Shown: in pieces, positions 30,917 to 41,832 of the stretch
How positions within the stretch are numbered: position 1 is the stretch's first letter
Layout: each line of letters opens with the position of its first letter
DNA from: Bradyrhizobium iriomotense
Lineage (GTDB): Bacteria > Pseudomonadota > Alphaproteobacteria > Rhizobiales > Xanthobacteraceae
Length of the DNA: 64,000 nt
Direction: 5' to 3'
NCBI RefSeq assembly: GCF_018130765.1
Contig: NZ_JAFCJZ010000007.1
Span: 62,001 to 126,000 of the forward strand
Position numbers and translations under genes: made by a program
Notes under the pieces: generated by a model
The model's input: only the letters and a program-made list of their open reading frames with translations
Database searches by the model: none
What the model was told of the DNA's origin: nothing

Positions 30917-32286
30917 CTAGGGCATGCACATATCTCTGAGGCTCCATCCTGCTGCGACGGCATGGAAGTATTCGAGGCCGTTCTTGAAGGTGATCGGGCC
31001 TGGCGGCTTGGACGATGGGTAGCCGTCCCAGCCACCGAGACGGCCGATGATCCAGGCGGCCCAGGCGAGGCTATCGGGTGGATGTGGGTTCTTTAACCGC
31101 TTGCTCCCGGCTTCGAGTTGCTGGTTGAGGGCAGTGAGCGCGTTAATTTGGCCGTTGTCGAAGGCGGCGAGAATGGGCTGGCGACTACCATTGCGGGCCT
31201 GCAGAAGCTGGATTGTGATGACGGCCGCCTTGGCGGCGATTGCAACCAGTTTGAGAAGACGATCGGCGGCTCCGATCTGACTGTCTTCGAGCTTGAGGCC
31301 TTGCGTTTTCAGGACGCGGAAGAACTGCTCGATGATCCAGCGCTGCTTGTACCATTGGACGATGCGCCAGGCGTCCTCGAGGCCGTTGACCTCGTGCGTG
31401 GTGAGCAGCCGCCAGTGCAGCGGCTCCACACCGGTTTCGGCATTGATCTCGCGCACGTCGACCACTGCCAATGGCAAGCTTTTTGGCAAATGGCGCAGGA
31501 ACTTGCTCTGCGGGCGAGCGAGCTCGATTGCGCCAAAGCGAAGTTCGAGGTGAGCCAGACGGGCGGGCCGCGCGGGGCGCGCAGGCAATTGGATCGCACG
31601 CCGATCTGCTACGGCCATGGTATCGCTGACCTCATACAAGCCAGTGCGGTCGGCAAGCTTGCGATCATGCATGCTGCGCGCGATGACGTGGAAGTGTTGC
31701 TCAGCCGAACTGGCATAAAGGGCAAAAATATCGCTCTCGCGGTCACCCAGCACCGTCACCGCCGCGGCTTTGGTGAGCAGCGGCTTGGCCGCCACGGCAG
31801 TGGATATCCAGCGCTGCGATTCCTTGTCCGATAACTCCCGATCGTCGTGCGAGGTCGTGCGGCGACCTGCGCGCGTCCATATCTGCCCGCTCAAAAGTCC
31901 AAGACAGTTGCCGTCGTCGGCATCCACAGCCAGCAGCGGATGCAGCAGCACGCCGTGGTTATTGCCTTTGCCGATTTCTCCAAGCCCGCGCCGGCGTTGC
32001 GGTATGGTGTTGAAGTGAATCTCGCTGGTGTCCTGGATGGCCAGTACGTGGCGGCCCTCTACCGCAGCGACCGTGCTTTCGCTCCAGCTTTCGATGATCC
32101 GCTCCGCCGTCACCTTGTCATGGCCAAGAAAGCGGTTGAACCGCACTTCCAGCGCACGGTTCCCCCTGGAGAGCTGCCGAAGGCAGACAGTTCTGCCCAC
32201 AACCATGCGTTCGACGAACGCCGCCCCCCTTTATCGAGACGACGATCCCCGAACCGGCCCAGTGTCCAGTCAATCCGTGACAACAT
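30917..32286 (-). pseudogene. IS4-type transposase, frameshifted
   Basis: The main frame (to 32206) encodes the catalytic part: QDTSEIHFN and LGDRESDIF supply the DDE aspartate regions, and YKQRWIIEQFFRVLK fits the IS4 signature Y(2)R(3)E(6)K. The N-terminus lies in another frame starting at ATG 32286 (MLSRIDWTLGRFGDRRLDKG). The two frames meet in a six-G run (32224-32229); adding one base would read RLDKGGAAFVERMVVGRTVC without interruption. This is therefore probably an inactivated gene, although programmed slippage on the G-run cannot be excluded. The stop codon TAG is formed by the CTAG next to the left inverted repeat. Confidence 0.8.
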
Positions 32287-32400
32287 CGCGGCACCCCGTT
32301 CAAACCATGGAGTGCCACAATAGGAATCACACAGACTTCCGATTCTGGAATCCCCTGTGGCCAACCCGAGTCAATCCGCCGCACTAGATACGTGCATGCC
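30921..32400 (-). mobile_element. IS4-like insertion sequence
   Basis: Terminal inverted repeats GGCATGCACATATCT (30921-30935) and its complement with one mismatch (32386-32400) bound a 1480-base element. CTAG stands directly outside both ends and is the probable target duplication. The single cargo is the frameshifted transposase. The element sits inside a palindromic repeat between the HxlR gene and purH and disrupts no protein gene. Confidence 0.82.
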
Positions 32401-32449
32401 CTAGCGCCTTCGCGGGGACGACCCTTTGAGAGTTTAGAGCACCAAAAAC

Positions 32450-34042
32450 TTAGTGCCTGAAGTGCCGCGTGCCCGTGAACACCATGGCGATGCCGTGCTC
32501 GTCGGCGGCCTTGATCACCTCGTCGTCGCGCATGGAGCCGCCGGGCTGCACCACCGCGGTGGCGCCGGCCTCGATGCAGGCGAGCATGCCGTCGGCGAAC
32601 GGGAAGAACGCATCCGATGCCACGACCGAGCCCTTGGTCAGCGGCTCGGCGAGCTTCAGCTCGTTGGCCGCATCCTGCGCCTTGCGCGCTGCGATCCGGG
32701 CTGAATCGACGCGGCTCATCTGGCCCGCGCCGATGCCGACCGTGGCGAGATCCTTGGCATAGATGATGGTGTTGGACTTGACGTGCTTGGCGACCCGGAA
32801 CGCGAATTTCAGGTCGCGCATCTCGGCGTCCATCGGCGCACGCTTGGTCACGACCTTGAACGTCATGTCGTCGACCACGGCATTGTCGCGGCTCTGCACG
32901 AGAAGGCCGCCGGCGACGGTCTTGGCGGTGAGGCCGGGCGCGCGCGGATCGGGCAGGCTGCCGGCGAGCAGCAGGCGCAGGTTCTTCTTCCCGCCGATGA
33001 TGGCGATCGCCTCCTCGCTGGCGTCGGGCGCGATGATCACCTCGGTGAAGATTTTTGTGATCTCGCGCGCGGTGTCGGCGTCGAGCGCGCGGTTCATCGC
33101 GATGATGCCGCCGAAGGCCGAGGTGGAGTCGCAGGCCAGCGCCTTGCGATAGGCGTCGACGAGGTTCGAGCCTTCCGCCACGCCGCAGGGATTGGCGTGC
33201 TTGACGATGACGCAGGCCGCGGTGCGCTTGGTGTCGAACTCGCCGATGCATTCATAGGCCGCATCGGTGTCGTTGATGTTGTTGTAGGAGAGCTCCTTGC
33301 CCTGCAGCTGTCGCGCGGTCGAGACGCCCGGACGCTTGTCGGGCGTGGCATAGAACGCCGCGGTCTGATGCGGGTTCTCGCCGTAGCGCAGCGACTGGAT
33401 CAGTCTGCCGCCGAAGGCGCGGAAGTCGGGCGCGTCGATCTCGAGCTGACGGTTGAACCAGTTTGAGATCGCGGCGTCATAGGCCGCGGTGCGCGCGTAG
33501 GCTTTTGCGGCGAGACGCCGGCGCAGCTTCAGCGTGGTCGCGCCCTTGTTGGCTGCGAGCTCGTCGAGCACGGCCTTGTAATCTTCTGCTTCGACCACGA
33601 CGGCGACGTCGTCATGGTTCTTCGCGGCGGCGCGGATCATCGCGGGGCCGCCGATGTCGATGTTCTCGATGCAATCCTCGAAGCCCGCGCCTTTGTCGAC
33701 GGTCGCCTCGAACGGATAGAGATTGACGACGAGCAGGTCGATCGGCGCGATGCCGTGCGCCTTCATCGCCTCCGCATGCTCCTTGTTGTCGCGGATCGCG
33801 AGCAGGCCGCCATGCACCTTCGGATGCAGCGTCTTGACGCGGCCGTCCATCATCTCGGGGAAGCCGGTGAGGTCGGAAACGTCCTTCACCTTGAGGCCGG
33901 CGGCGGCGATTGCCTTCGCGGTGCCGCCGGTCGAGACCAGCTCGACATCATGCGCGGCAAGCGCCTTGGCGAACTCGATCAGGCCGGTTTTGTCGGAGAC
34001 GGAGAGAAGGGCGCGGGTGACGCGGCGGGGATGGTCAGTCAT
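32450..34042 (-). CDS. purH: Bifunctional AICAR transformylase / IMP cyclohydrolase
   Basis: PurH performs the last two steps of IMP synthesis: formyl transfer from 10-formyl-THF to AICAR, then ring closure. Starting at [20 protein letters not shown] (34042) the protein has 530 residues; the open frame extends further upstream without homology. The cyclohydrolase part shows STGGTAKAI and [10 protein letters not shown], and the transformylase part [12 protein letters not shown] with the catalytic Lys-His and AFFPFADG near the end. Upstream on the same strand lie the heparinase gene and rsmB. Confidence 0.97.
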   Translation of the reverse strand: MTDHPRRVTRALLSVSDKTGLIEFAKALAAHDVELVSTGGTAKAIAAAGLKVKDVSDLTGFPEMMDGRVKTLHPKVHGGLLAIRDNKEHAEAMKAHGIAPIDLLVVNLYPFEATVDKGAGFEDCIENIDIGGPAMIRAAAKNHDDVAVVVEAEDYKAVLDELAANKGATTLKLRRRLAAKAYARTAAYDAAISNWFNRQLEIDAPDFRAFGGRLIQSLRYGENPHQTAAFYATPDKRPGVSTARQLQGKELSYNNINDTDAAYECIGEFDTKRTAACVIVKHANPCGVAEGSNLVDAYRKALACDSTSAFGGIIAMNRALDADTAREITKIFTEVIIAPDASEEAIAIIGGKKNLRLLLAGSLPDPRAPGLTAKTVAGGLLVQSRDNAVVDDMTFKVVTKRAPMDAEMRDLKFAFRVAKHVKSNTIIYAKDLATVGIGAGQMSRVDSARIAARKAQDAANELKLAEPLTKGSVVASDAFFPFADGMLACIEAGATAVVQPGGSMRDDEVIKAADEHGIAMVFTGTRHFRH

Positions 34043-34208
34043 GAGCAAGATCCTCTGTCTTAAGGAGTGTCTATGCCCAGGCGCGCGGCAGATATGTGTC
34101 GCGCTTCCCGATGGTGCTCCATCCAAGGTCGCCAGTCGCGCGAGCGAGGGCTCGATAGCAGCTTTCAGCCGTTTTCACAACGACGAGATGGGGCCGAATC
34201 GAGCGCGT

Positions 34209-35966
34209 TTACAGCGGAAGTTCCGGCTCGCGCCGGGCGTTGCGGCGGGCATTGGTAATCGCGGGCGACGTCGTGGAGCGGATGAAGCTCCAGCGGATCG
34301 AGGGGGCCTGCCGCGCGTCCTGCCGGATCACGATCTGGGCGGTGCGGCGCGGACCGTCATTGCCGGCCAGGAACACGCTATCCTCGAGGTCGACCTTGTC
34401 GTCCAAGGCTTCAAAGGTCCAGACGTCGCGGTTCGGCAGCACCAGCATGACGCCGCGGGCATCCGACAGCCGGCTCGCCTTCACCGCGGGATGCAGGTGG
34501 AAGCGCAGCGCGAAATCGGCATCCGCGCCCTTGAAGCGACCGCCCTGCGGCGGCGACAGCGTGTCCTCGCCGTCGATGCGTGCGCCGTCATTGGCGATCA
34601 TCAGCACGCGGCGGTGGATCGCGCCGAATTTGGAGAGATAGCCGTCATGCGAGGTCGTGAGCAGCGTGCCGTTCTGCACGACCTCGCGATAGCTCTCGAC
34701 CTCGACCGGGCCGCTGGTGACGGGCGAGCCGTGCAACAGCCGCTTCATCGCCGACATCTCCACGAACTGGCATGACGAGGTGTCGTGATAGGTCAGTGTC
34801 GAATGCGCCGCGGTGCCGCGCGCGAACGGCCGCCAATTATCGCGGCCCGTGGTCGGCATGCCGCAATTGGTGACGATGCGGCTGATGCCGGAGGACAGTT
34901 CGAACGACAGGCAGCCGGCATGGGCGTCGTGACTGACGCCGGCCGGCGGCGGCGGGCCGGTGTCGATGATCAAAGTGGTCTGGCCGGCGTCGAGGCGCTG
35001 GAAGCCGGTATGCGGCATGTTCGCCATCGGCGCGCCGTGGGTGTCGTCATAGGCGAGCAGTGTCGCGAGCAGGTCGGACGGCGTCGCGCTCATGCCGTTG
35101 AACAGCGCGAAATTGCCGTCGCCATGCCGGAAGAAGCGCAGCATCGGCATCATGCGGTCGATGGCGTTGAGCAGCGCCGGCGGCGGCGCGATGTTGCGCG
35201 CGGCAAAGGTCTGCCGCAGCGGCAGCAGGTCGATCAGCAATTCGATCAGCGCGCCCGGGTTGCGCGAGATGTGGCCGCCGTCGGGCAGGATCTGCCGCTG
35301 CAATTCGTCGGACAGTTTCTTCGACGCGCTGCGAATATGCCGCGCCTGGTTGGCGAGGCAGAGTGTCGTGTAGCACAGCGCGATCAGCACCTGGAGTTTC
35401 GGCACCCCGTCGGGGATGTCGACCATGGTGTAGCGCAGGAAGCGGATCTCGCGCGCGAGGGCGCGCAGGTAGCGGCGGTAGAACTTGTTGTCGGTGTCGT
35501 TGAGCACCAGGGGCGCCTGCGACAGCAGCGAGATCACGCGCCGCGCCAGCACATCGGCGCGCCGCGCGACGGGGCGGCGCTTGTTGGCGGGATTGGCGAT
35601 CCAGTCCTCGACCAGCGCGCGCGCATTGGCCCGTGTCAGCGCGGTGTCGGCGGCGCGCAAGTGGCGCAGCCAGCCGAAGCCGAGCAGCGCGACTTCCCAA
35701 TCCTCCGACGGCGGCTCGAGATCGAAGATCGAGCGGCCGTGGCAATTGACGATCTTGCCGGCGAAGACGAAGCGGCCGGCATAGATCTCGGCGGCGCGGG
35801 TCGCGTCCGCGGTGCGCAGGTCATGCGGCGCGATGATCAGCCGGTCGGTACGGCCGGGCCAGACCCGCGACAGCGCAACCGAACCGCCGCTCGCGCGTGC
35901 GAGCATGTTCCGCGCGAAGCGGTTCATGACCAGCGTCGAGATACGTCTGCGTTGAGCGACCGACAC
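34209..35966 (-). CDS. Heparinase II/III family protein
   Basis: The 585-residue protein has the alpha/alpha-toroid N-terminal half (GWLRHLRAADTALTRANARA, ISRNPGALIELLIDLL) and a beta-sandwich C-terminal half (GCLSFELSSGISRIVTNCGM, ARGTAAHSTLTYHDTSS) of heparinase II/III proteins. Such proteins are polysaccharide lyases, but those encoded in this rsmB-purH neighbourhood have no characterised substrate that I know of. No signal peptide is evident from the basic N-terminus MSVAQRRRISTLVMNRFARN, so its cell location is uncertain. It lies between rsmB and purH on the same strand. Confidence 0.85.
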   Translation of the reverse strand: MSVAQRRRISTLVMNRFARNMLARASGGSVALSRVWPGRTDRLIIAPHDLRTADATRAAEIYAGRFVFAGKIVNCHGRSIFDLEPPSEDWEVALLGFGWLRHLRAADTALTRANARALVEDWIANPANKRRPVARRADVLARRVISLLSQAPLVLNDTDNKFYRRYLRALAREIRFLRYTMVDIPDGVPKLQVLIALCYTTLCLANQARHIRSASKKLSDELQRQILPDGGHISRNPGALIELLIDLLPLRQTFAARNIAPPPALLNAIDRMMPMLRFFRHGDGNFALFNGMSATPSDLLATLLAYDDTHGAPMANMPHTGFQRLDAGQTTLIIDTGPPPPAGVSHDAHAGCLSFELSSGISRIVTNCGMPTTGRDNWRPFARGTAAHSTLTYHDTSSCQFVEMSAMKRLLHGSPVTSGPVEVESYREVVQNGTLLTTSHDGYLSKFGAIHRRVLMIANDGARIDGEDTLSPPQGGRFKGADADFALRFHLHPAVKASRLSDARGVMLVLPNRDVWTFEALDDKVDLEDSVFLAGNDGPRRTAQIVIRQDARQAPSIRWSFIRSTTSPAITNARRNARREPELPL

Positions 35967-36085
35967 GCCTTGCCTTGAAGGGGGAGAGAGGATTCCGACG
36001 AATCCTTATTAATCCCAAAATCGGCCGGCTGACACCACCCTGAACGGCGCGAATCGGCGTCGGGATTGCAAAAACCAGTGCAAAA

Positions 36086-37432
36086 TCAGGATTTAACGAG
36101 CCGGCTTGCGAAGAATCCATCGAGCCCGCCGAGCTTGGGATCGGCGTTCGGCAGATGGCTCGGCAGGGTGCGAAGATCGCCATCTCCGGTGATGATTTCG
36201 GCGAGGCCCGCGACCTCCGACGCCGCGATCGGGACGCGGCGAAGCGCGGGCTCCGCGGCCAGCAGCGTTGCGATCGCCTGCTCACCCTCTTCGGGTTCCA
36301 GCGAACAGGTGCAGTAGACCAGCGTGCCGCCCGGCTTGAGCAGCGAGACGGATTTCTTCAGCAGCCGCTGCTGGAGCGCGGTCAGGGCGGCGATGTCGGA
36401 TTCCTGGCGGAGCCAGGCGACATCGGGGTGACGGCGGATGGTGCCGGTCGAGGTGCAGGGCGCATCGATCAGGATGCCGTCAAAACCTTCGGCCGGGCAG
36501 GCCCACTCCACGGCGTCGGCGACGACGGTCTCGGCCTGGAGCGACAGCCGCGCCAGATTCTCGCGCAGCCGCGCCACACGGGCGGGCGAGCGGTCGATCG
36601 CCGTGACCTGCGCGCCTGATAGCGCCAGTTGCGCGGTCTTGCCGCCGGGCGCGGCGCAGAGATCGGCAATGGACTTGCCCTTGACGTCGCCGAACAGCCG
36701 GGCCGGCAGTGCGGCGGCGGCGTCCTGCACCCACCATTGTCCCTCGGCGAAGCCGGGCAGCATGGTCACCGAGCCGTGCAGCAGCATCCGCACCGTCCCG
36801 GTCGGCAGCGTCGCGCCATGCAGGCGGCTCGCCCATTGTTCGGGGTCCGACTTCACGGTCAGATCGAGCGACGGCTCATGGCCGAGCGCCAGCGCCATGT
36901 CCCTTGCGGCCCTCTCGCCATAATGCGCGCTCCAGCGCGAAAGCAGCCAGGGCGGCAGATCCAGCGATTGCGTCGCGACTTCGTCGACCAGCGCCTTGCC
37001 CTCGCGCGCGCAGCGGCGCAGCACGGCGTTGACGAGGCCGGCATAGCGCGCGGCGCGCCGGTCGGATTGCACGAGGCGGACGGAGAGGTCGACGGCGGCG
37101 TGATCGGGCACGTCCATCCAGAGGATCTGGGCGGCGCCGATCAGGAGCGCGCTCTGCGCGCGTGGTGCGTCGGAGGGAATGCCCTTGTCGAGCAGGCGGG
37201 ACAGCACATGGCCGAGCGTGCCGAGCCGGCGCAGCACGGTCGCAACCAGGCGGCGCATCAGCGCGCGGTCGCGGTCGGCCAGCGTCTTCAGTCCGGGATG
37301 GGCGCCACCGCCGTCGAGCTGATCGTCAAGCGTGCGGTGCTTGTGCAGCACGCCGTCGACGATATCGGCGGCAATCCGCCGTGCCGCAAGACCAGGCACT
37401 TCGGACGGAGGGGCGAAACGTTGAGATGGCAT
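36086..37432 (-). CDS. rsmB: 16S rRNA (cytosine-C5)-methyltransferase, RsmB type
   Basis: RsmB methylates C967 of 16S rRNA with SAM. The 448-residue protein has an N-terminal NusB-like RNA-binding domain (about residues 15-150) and a Rossmann methyltransferase domain with DLCAAPGGKTAQLALSGAQV, the motif IDAPCTSTGTIRRHPDVAW and the catalytic cysteine in YCTCSLEPEEGE. It is the most upstream gene of the rsmB-heparinase-purH series on this strand and is divergent from the small DUF1674 gene. Confidence 0.93.
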   Translation of the reverse strand: MPSQRFAPPSEVPGLAARRIAADIVDGVLHKHRTLDDQLDGGGAHPGLKTLADRDRALMRRLVATVLRRLGTLGHVLSRLLDKGIPSDAPRAQSALLIGAAQILWMDVPDHAAVDLSVRLVQSDRRAARYAGLVNAVLRRCAREGKALVDEVATQSLDLPPWLLSRWSAHYGERAARDMALALGHEPSLDLTVKSDPEQWASRLHGATLPTGTVRMLLHGSVTMLPGFAEGQWWVQDAAAALPARLFGDVKGKSIADLCAAPGGKTAQLALSGAQVTAIDRSPARVARLRENLARLSLQAETVVADAVEWACPAEGFDGILIDAPCTSTGTIRRHPDVAWLRQESDIAALTALQQRLLKKSVSLLKPGGTLVYCTCSLEPEEGEQAIATLLAAEPALRRVPIAASEVAGLAEIITGDGDLRTLPSHLPNADPKLGGLDGFFASRLVKS

Positions 37433-37619
37433 GCGGAAGCAAGGTTCTGAGCGAGCGGCAGTTCCGCCGCTATGGGCGCATGCCTAGAGGATTCGATCTG
37501 TGGCACGCGAATATGCCAAATGTAAGAATGGCGTCTCGCGTTTACAGCCCGTCATGACCATTTCAGCAATGCGATATTGGACCTCGCATGCCCCGTGATC
37601 TTGCGCTAGGAGCGCCGAC

Positions 37620-37820
37620 ATGAGTGACCAGCCCTCCGTTCCCGATCGCAAGCAGCTCCCGCCGGCCGCCCAGCGCGCGTTGGCCGAGGCCGAAGCACGC
37701 CGGCAGGCTGCTGCTGCGGCTCATGCCGAAGCATCGCCCAAGGAATTGCAGGGACCGAAGGGGCCTGAGCCCACCCGCTACGGGGATTGGGAGCGCAAAG
37801 GCATTGCCTCGGACTTTTGA
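37620..37820 (+). CDS. DUF1674 / SDHAF4-like small protein
   Basis: This 66-residue protein has an Ala/Glu-rich N-terminal helix and the conserved C-terminal motif PEPTRYGDWERKGIASDF, which defines DUF1674. The mitochondrial member, SDHAF4, binds flavinated SdhA during succinate dehydrogenase assembly, and a similar chaperone role is plausible here. It is divergent from rsmB and 46 bases upstream of the nuclease gene. Confidence 0.88.
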   Translation: MSDQPSVPDRKQLPPAAQRALAEAEARRQAAAAAHAEASPKELQGPKGPEPTRYGDWERKGIASDF

Positions 37821-37866
37821 GGCGCCCTCCACTCTCTTGCCGGTTCAGCCGACTCAGCCCTAGCGT

Positions 37867-38463
37867 GTGCGGATGCCACGCTTCGAGTCCAACCATCCAC
37901 GTCGGCCGTCCTACGGCGGCTCGCCGTTCGGCCGCCGCTTCTCCGGTTTGCTCCCGTGGATGTTCGTAGTCGGCGTCGCGGTCGCGATCGTGCTTACGTT
38001 CCGGCACGGAACCAACTGGCTCATTCCGCATGCGGATGACGGCCGGTCGCAGGACGTCGAGATCATCTTGCAGCAGTCCGGCAACGCCAATGCACGTCAG
38101 CCGGTCGATGTCATCCGCGCCATCGACGGCGATACTTTTCTCGCACGCGTGCTCCAGCGCAACGGCCGCGATCTCGTCGTGCGGGTTCGCCTGCGCGGCA
38201 TCGATGCGCCGGAGATGAAAGCATCCTGTCAGGATGAACTGGACAAGGCCAAGGCTGCGACCGCCGCGCTGCGCGATTTGCTTGGCCAGGGTGACGTGAC
38301 CATCAGCAATCTCGGAGCTGACAAATACGGCCGCGTTCTCGCCGACGTCACCACCAGGCGCACCGCCAACGTTTCGGCGGCGTTGCTCGCCGGCGGTTAC
38401 GTGCGCAGCTACAATGGCGGCCACCGCGACGGCTGGTGTGCACGGAGCAGGCGCTTCTGGTAA
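37867..38463 (+). CDS. Membrane-anchored thermonuclease-like (SNase fold) protein
   Basis: The 198-residue protein has a basic N-terminus, one membrane segment (LLPWMFVVGVAVAIVLTF, about residues 28-45) and a staphylococcal-nuclease domain: VIRAIDGDTFLARV, VRLRGIDAPEMKA with the catalytic Arg and Glu, and DKYGRVLADV with the second Arg. It should cleave nucleic acid in the periplasm in a calcium-dependent way. The start is GTG at 37867; ATG two codons later (37873) is an equal alternative. A bidirectional terminator follows. Confidence 0.88.
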   Translation: MRMPRFESNHPRRPSYGGSPFGRRFSGLLPWMFVVGVAVAIVLTFRHGTNWLIPHADDGRSQDVEIILQQSGNANARQPVDVIRAIDGDTFLARVLQRNGRDLVVRVRLRGIDAPEMKASCQDELDKAKAATAALRDLLGQGDVTISNLGADKYGRVLADVTTRRTANVSAALLAGGYVRSYNGGHRDGWCARSRRFW

Positions 38464-38464
38464 C

Positions 38465-38495
38465 AAAAAAAGCCGCGTCGAACGACGCGGCCTTT
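38465..38495. terminator. Bidirectional Rho-independent terminator
   Basis: Stem GCCGCGTC / GACGCGGC with a GAAC loop, preceded by an A-run and followed by CTTTCC, lies between the convergent nuclease and L,D-transpeptidase genes. Confidence 0.75.
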
Positions 38496-38517
38496 CCATA
38501 CTCTGCGATCTTAGCGA

Positions 38518-39033
38518 TCAGCGCGTCACGACCACCGTGGTGCCGACGGAGACGCGGCTGTAGAGATCGGTGATGTCGTCGTTGAGCATGCGGATGCAGC
38601 CATAGGAGACGAAGCCGCCGACCGAGCCCGGCACGTTGGTGCCGTGGATCGCATATTCGCCGCCGGCCAGCGTCATTGCGGCAACGCCCATCGGGTTGCG
38701 CGGCGAGCCGCCGGGAATGACGTCGGGTAGCTGCGGCTTGTCGCGCTTCACCTCGGCGGGCGGCGACCAGGCCGGGTTGCGATACTTGCCGTCGATGCGG
38801 GTGGTGCCGGCCCACTGCTTGCCGGACTTGCCGACGCCGACCGGATAGCGCACGGCGTGGCCGGAATCGAGAATGAGATAGAGTTTGCGCTCGTTGGTCT
38901 TCACCACGATGGTGCCCGGCGAATAGTCGGCGAGGCGGGTCCCCACCATTTCCGGCCGCGCTTCGGCCGCCGTCGACATCAAGACCCCTGCCCCGATGGT
39001 GGCGGCCAGTGCCACCGCAATCCTCATCGACAT
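38518..39033 (-). CDS. L,D-transpeptidase (YkuD domain)
   Basis: Starting at MSMRIAVALAATIGAGVLMS (39033), which is a signal peptide, the protein has 171 residues; the longer frame to 39105 adds a non-secretory stretch. The YkuD catalytic signature is present as HGTNVPGSVGGFVSYGCIRM, with the histidine and the nucleophilic cysteine. Such enzymes form meso-DAP crosslinks in peptidoglycan or attach envelope proteins to it. It acts in the periplasm. It stands alone, convergent with the nuclease gene. Confidence 0.92.
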   Translation of the reverse strand: MSMRIAVALAATIGAGVLMSTAAEARPEMVGTRLADYSPGTIVVKTNERKLYLILDSGHAVRYPVGVGKSGKQWAGTTRIDGKYRNPAWSPPAEVKRDKPQLPDVIPGGSPRNPMGVAAMTLAGGEYAIHGTNVPGSVGGFVSYGCIRMLNDDITDLYSRVSVGTTVVVTR

Positions 39034-39494
39034 TAATGCTTCCCTTCCGTTGCCCCGAACGGGTCGTCCAAATCTACGCAAACCCGGCAATGCCCGCTCG
39101 CCCACACAGTATTAACCGCGCCCGTTAACCGGATGGTTTCCAAGGGCGGCCGCCGAGGGCCAGCCAGCAGGGGGAACAAAGAAAATGTTCGAAATAAAGT
39201 AAATGACCTGAAAACAACACTCGGCGGGAAAGAAGCGGCCACGCCGGCGCGCGCCCTGACAAGAGCGTGAGGATGTGAACGGCTGTTGTTTTCGGCGGGT
39301 CAGCGCAAACCGCGGCTTCGAGTCCCGGACAAGGCGCGGCACGAAAAGCGCGTTTACGCGCGTCTTCGACGCGCTATGGTGACGCGACGCAGAGCCGGGA
39401 CCCAGGAGGCCGCACGTTCTGCCGTTGCATGGGCCCCGGCTCTGCAGCGCACCGCTGAACAAGCGCTGCGCTGCGTCCGGGGCACGCGAGCGGC
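39034..39494. other. Intergenic region between the L,D-transpeptidase and acs genes
   Basis: These 461 bases lie upstream of the transpeptidase gene and downstream of acs. They hold the palindrome at 39389-39445 and no recognisable protein or RNA gene. The AT-richer stretch around 39180-39215 is the likeliest place for the transpeptidase promoter. Confidence 0.5.
39389..39445. repeat. Palindromic intergenic repeat, GCAGAGCCGGG type
   Basis: Arms GCAGAGCCGGGACCCA (39389-39404) and TGGGCCCCGGCTCTGC (39430-39445) pair with one mismatch around a 25-base loop. Lying 50 bases beyond the acs stop, it could also serve as its transcript end. Confidence 0.75.
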
Positions 39495-41441
<1,947 letters not shown>

Positions 41442-41832
41442 ATTTCCCTCCACAAGCGGCAAGCTCAGGCAATGCCGACATCAATCATTTGGCTGATTAT
41501 GCGTCGGGCTAACCGGACCCGACAAGGAGCACAAGCTGGACCTTCGGCGAGCCGCCGACCATGCGGAGGATCAAGGTCAGCCAGGTTGGCTGTCGCAAAT
41601 CTGAAACAGGCCGACAGGTGCCTTTCGGCTCCTTACCCAAATCCCGGGAATAAGCCCCTGCAGAGCCCCATGCACCCTTTGGAGGTATTTAGAAACCGCC
41701 CCTCACTGATTCGGGACTCGCAATACGGTTCGGAACACCCTAAATGGCCAACCCGGGTCCGAAGAGACCCCGTGGAACAAAAATCAGAACAGCGGCATTG
41801 ACCGATAACAGGCAGGGCTAAGGCGTAAGACT
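41442..41832. other. Intergenic region between divergent acs and topoisomerase genes
   Basis: These 391 bases must hold promoters for both divergent genes. On the right side an EcfG-like motif is proposed at 41774-41799. For acs I found no convincing -24/-12 or -35/-10 pair. No protein or RNA gene is visible. Confidence 0.45.
41774..41799 (+). promoter_or_regulatory. Candidate EcfG-type general-stress promoter
   Basis: GGAAC (41774-41778), a 17-base spacer and CATT (41796-41799) resemble the alphaproteobacterial sigma-EcfG consensus GGAAC-N16/17-CGTT with one difference. It lies 34 bases before the topoisomerase start. Weak by itself. Confidence 0.25.

Larger units (their letters stand above)
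30899..32422. repeat. Palindromic repeat split by the IS element
   Basis: The 17-base sequences at 30899-30915 (GTCGTCCCTGCGAACGC) and 32406-32422 (GCCTTCGCGGGGACGAC) are inverted copies with two mismatches and flank the insertion symmetrically. Removing the IS and one CTAG restores a single hairpin of bradyrhizobial type. Confidence 0.65.
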
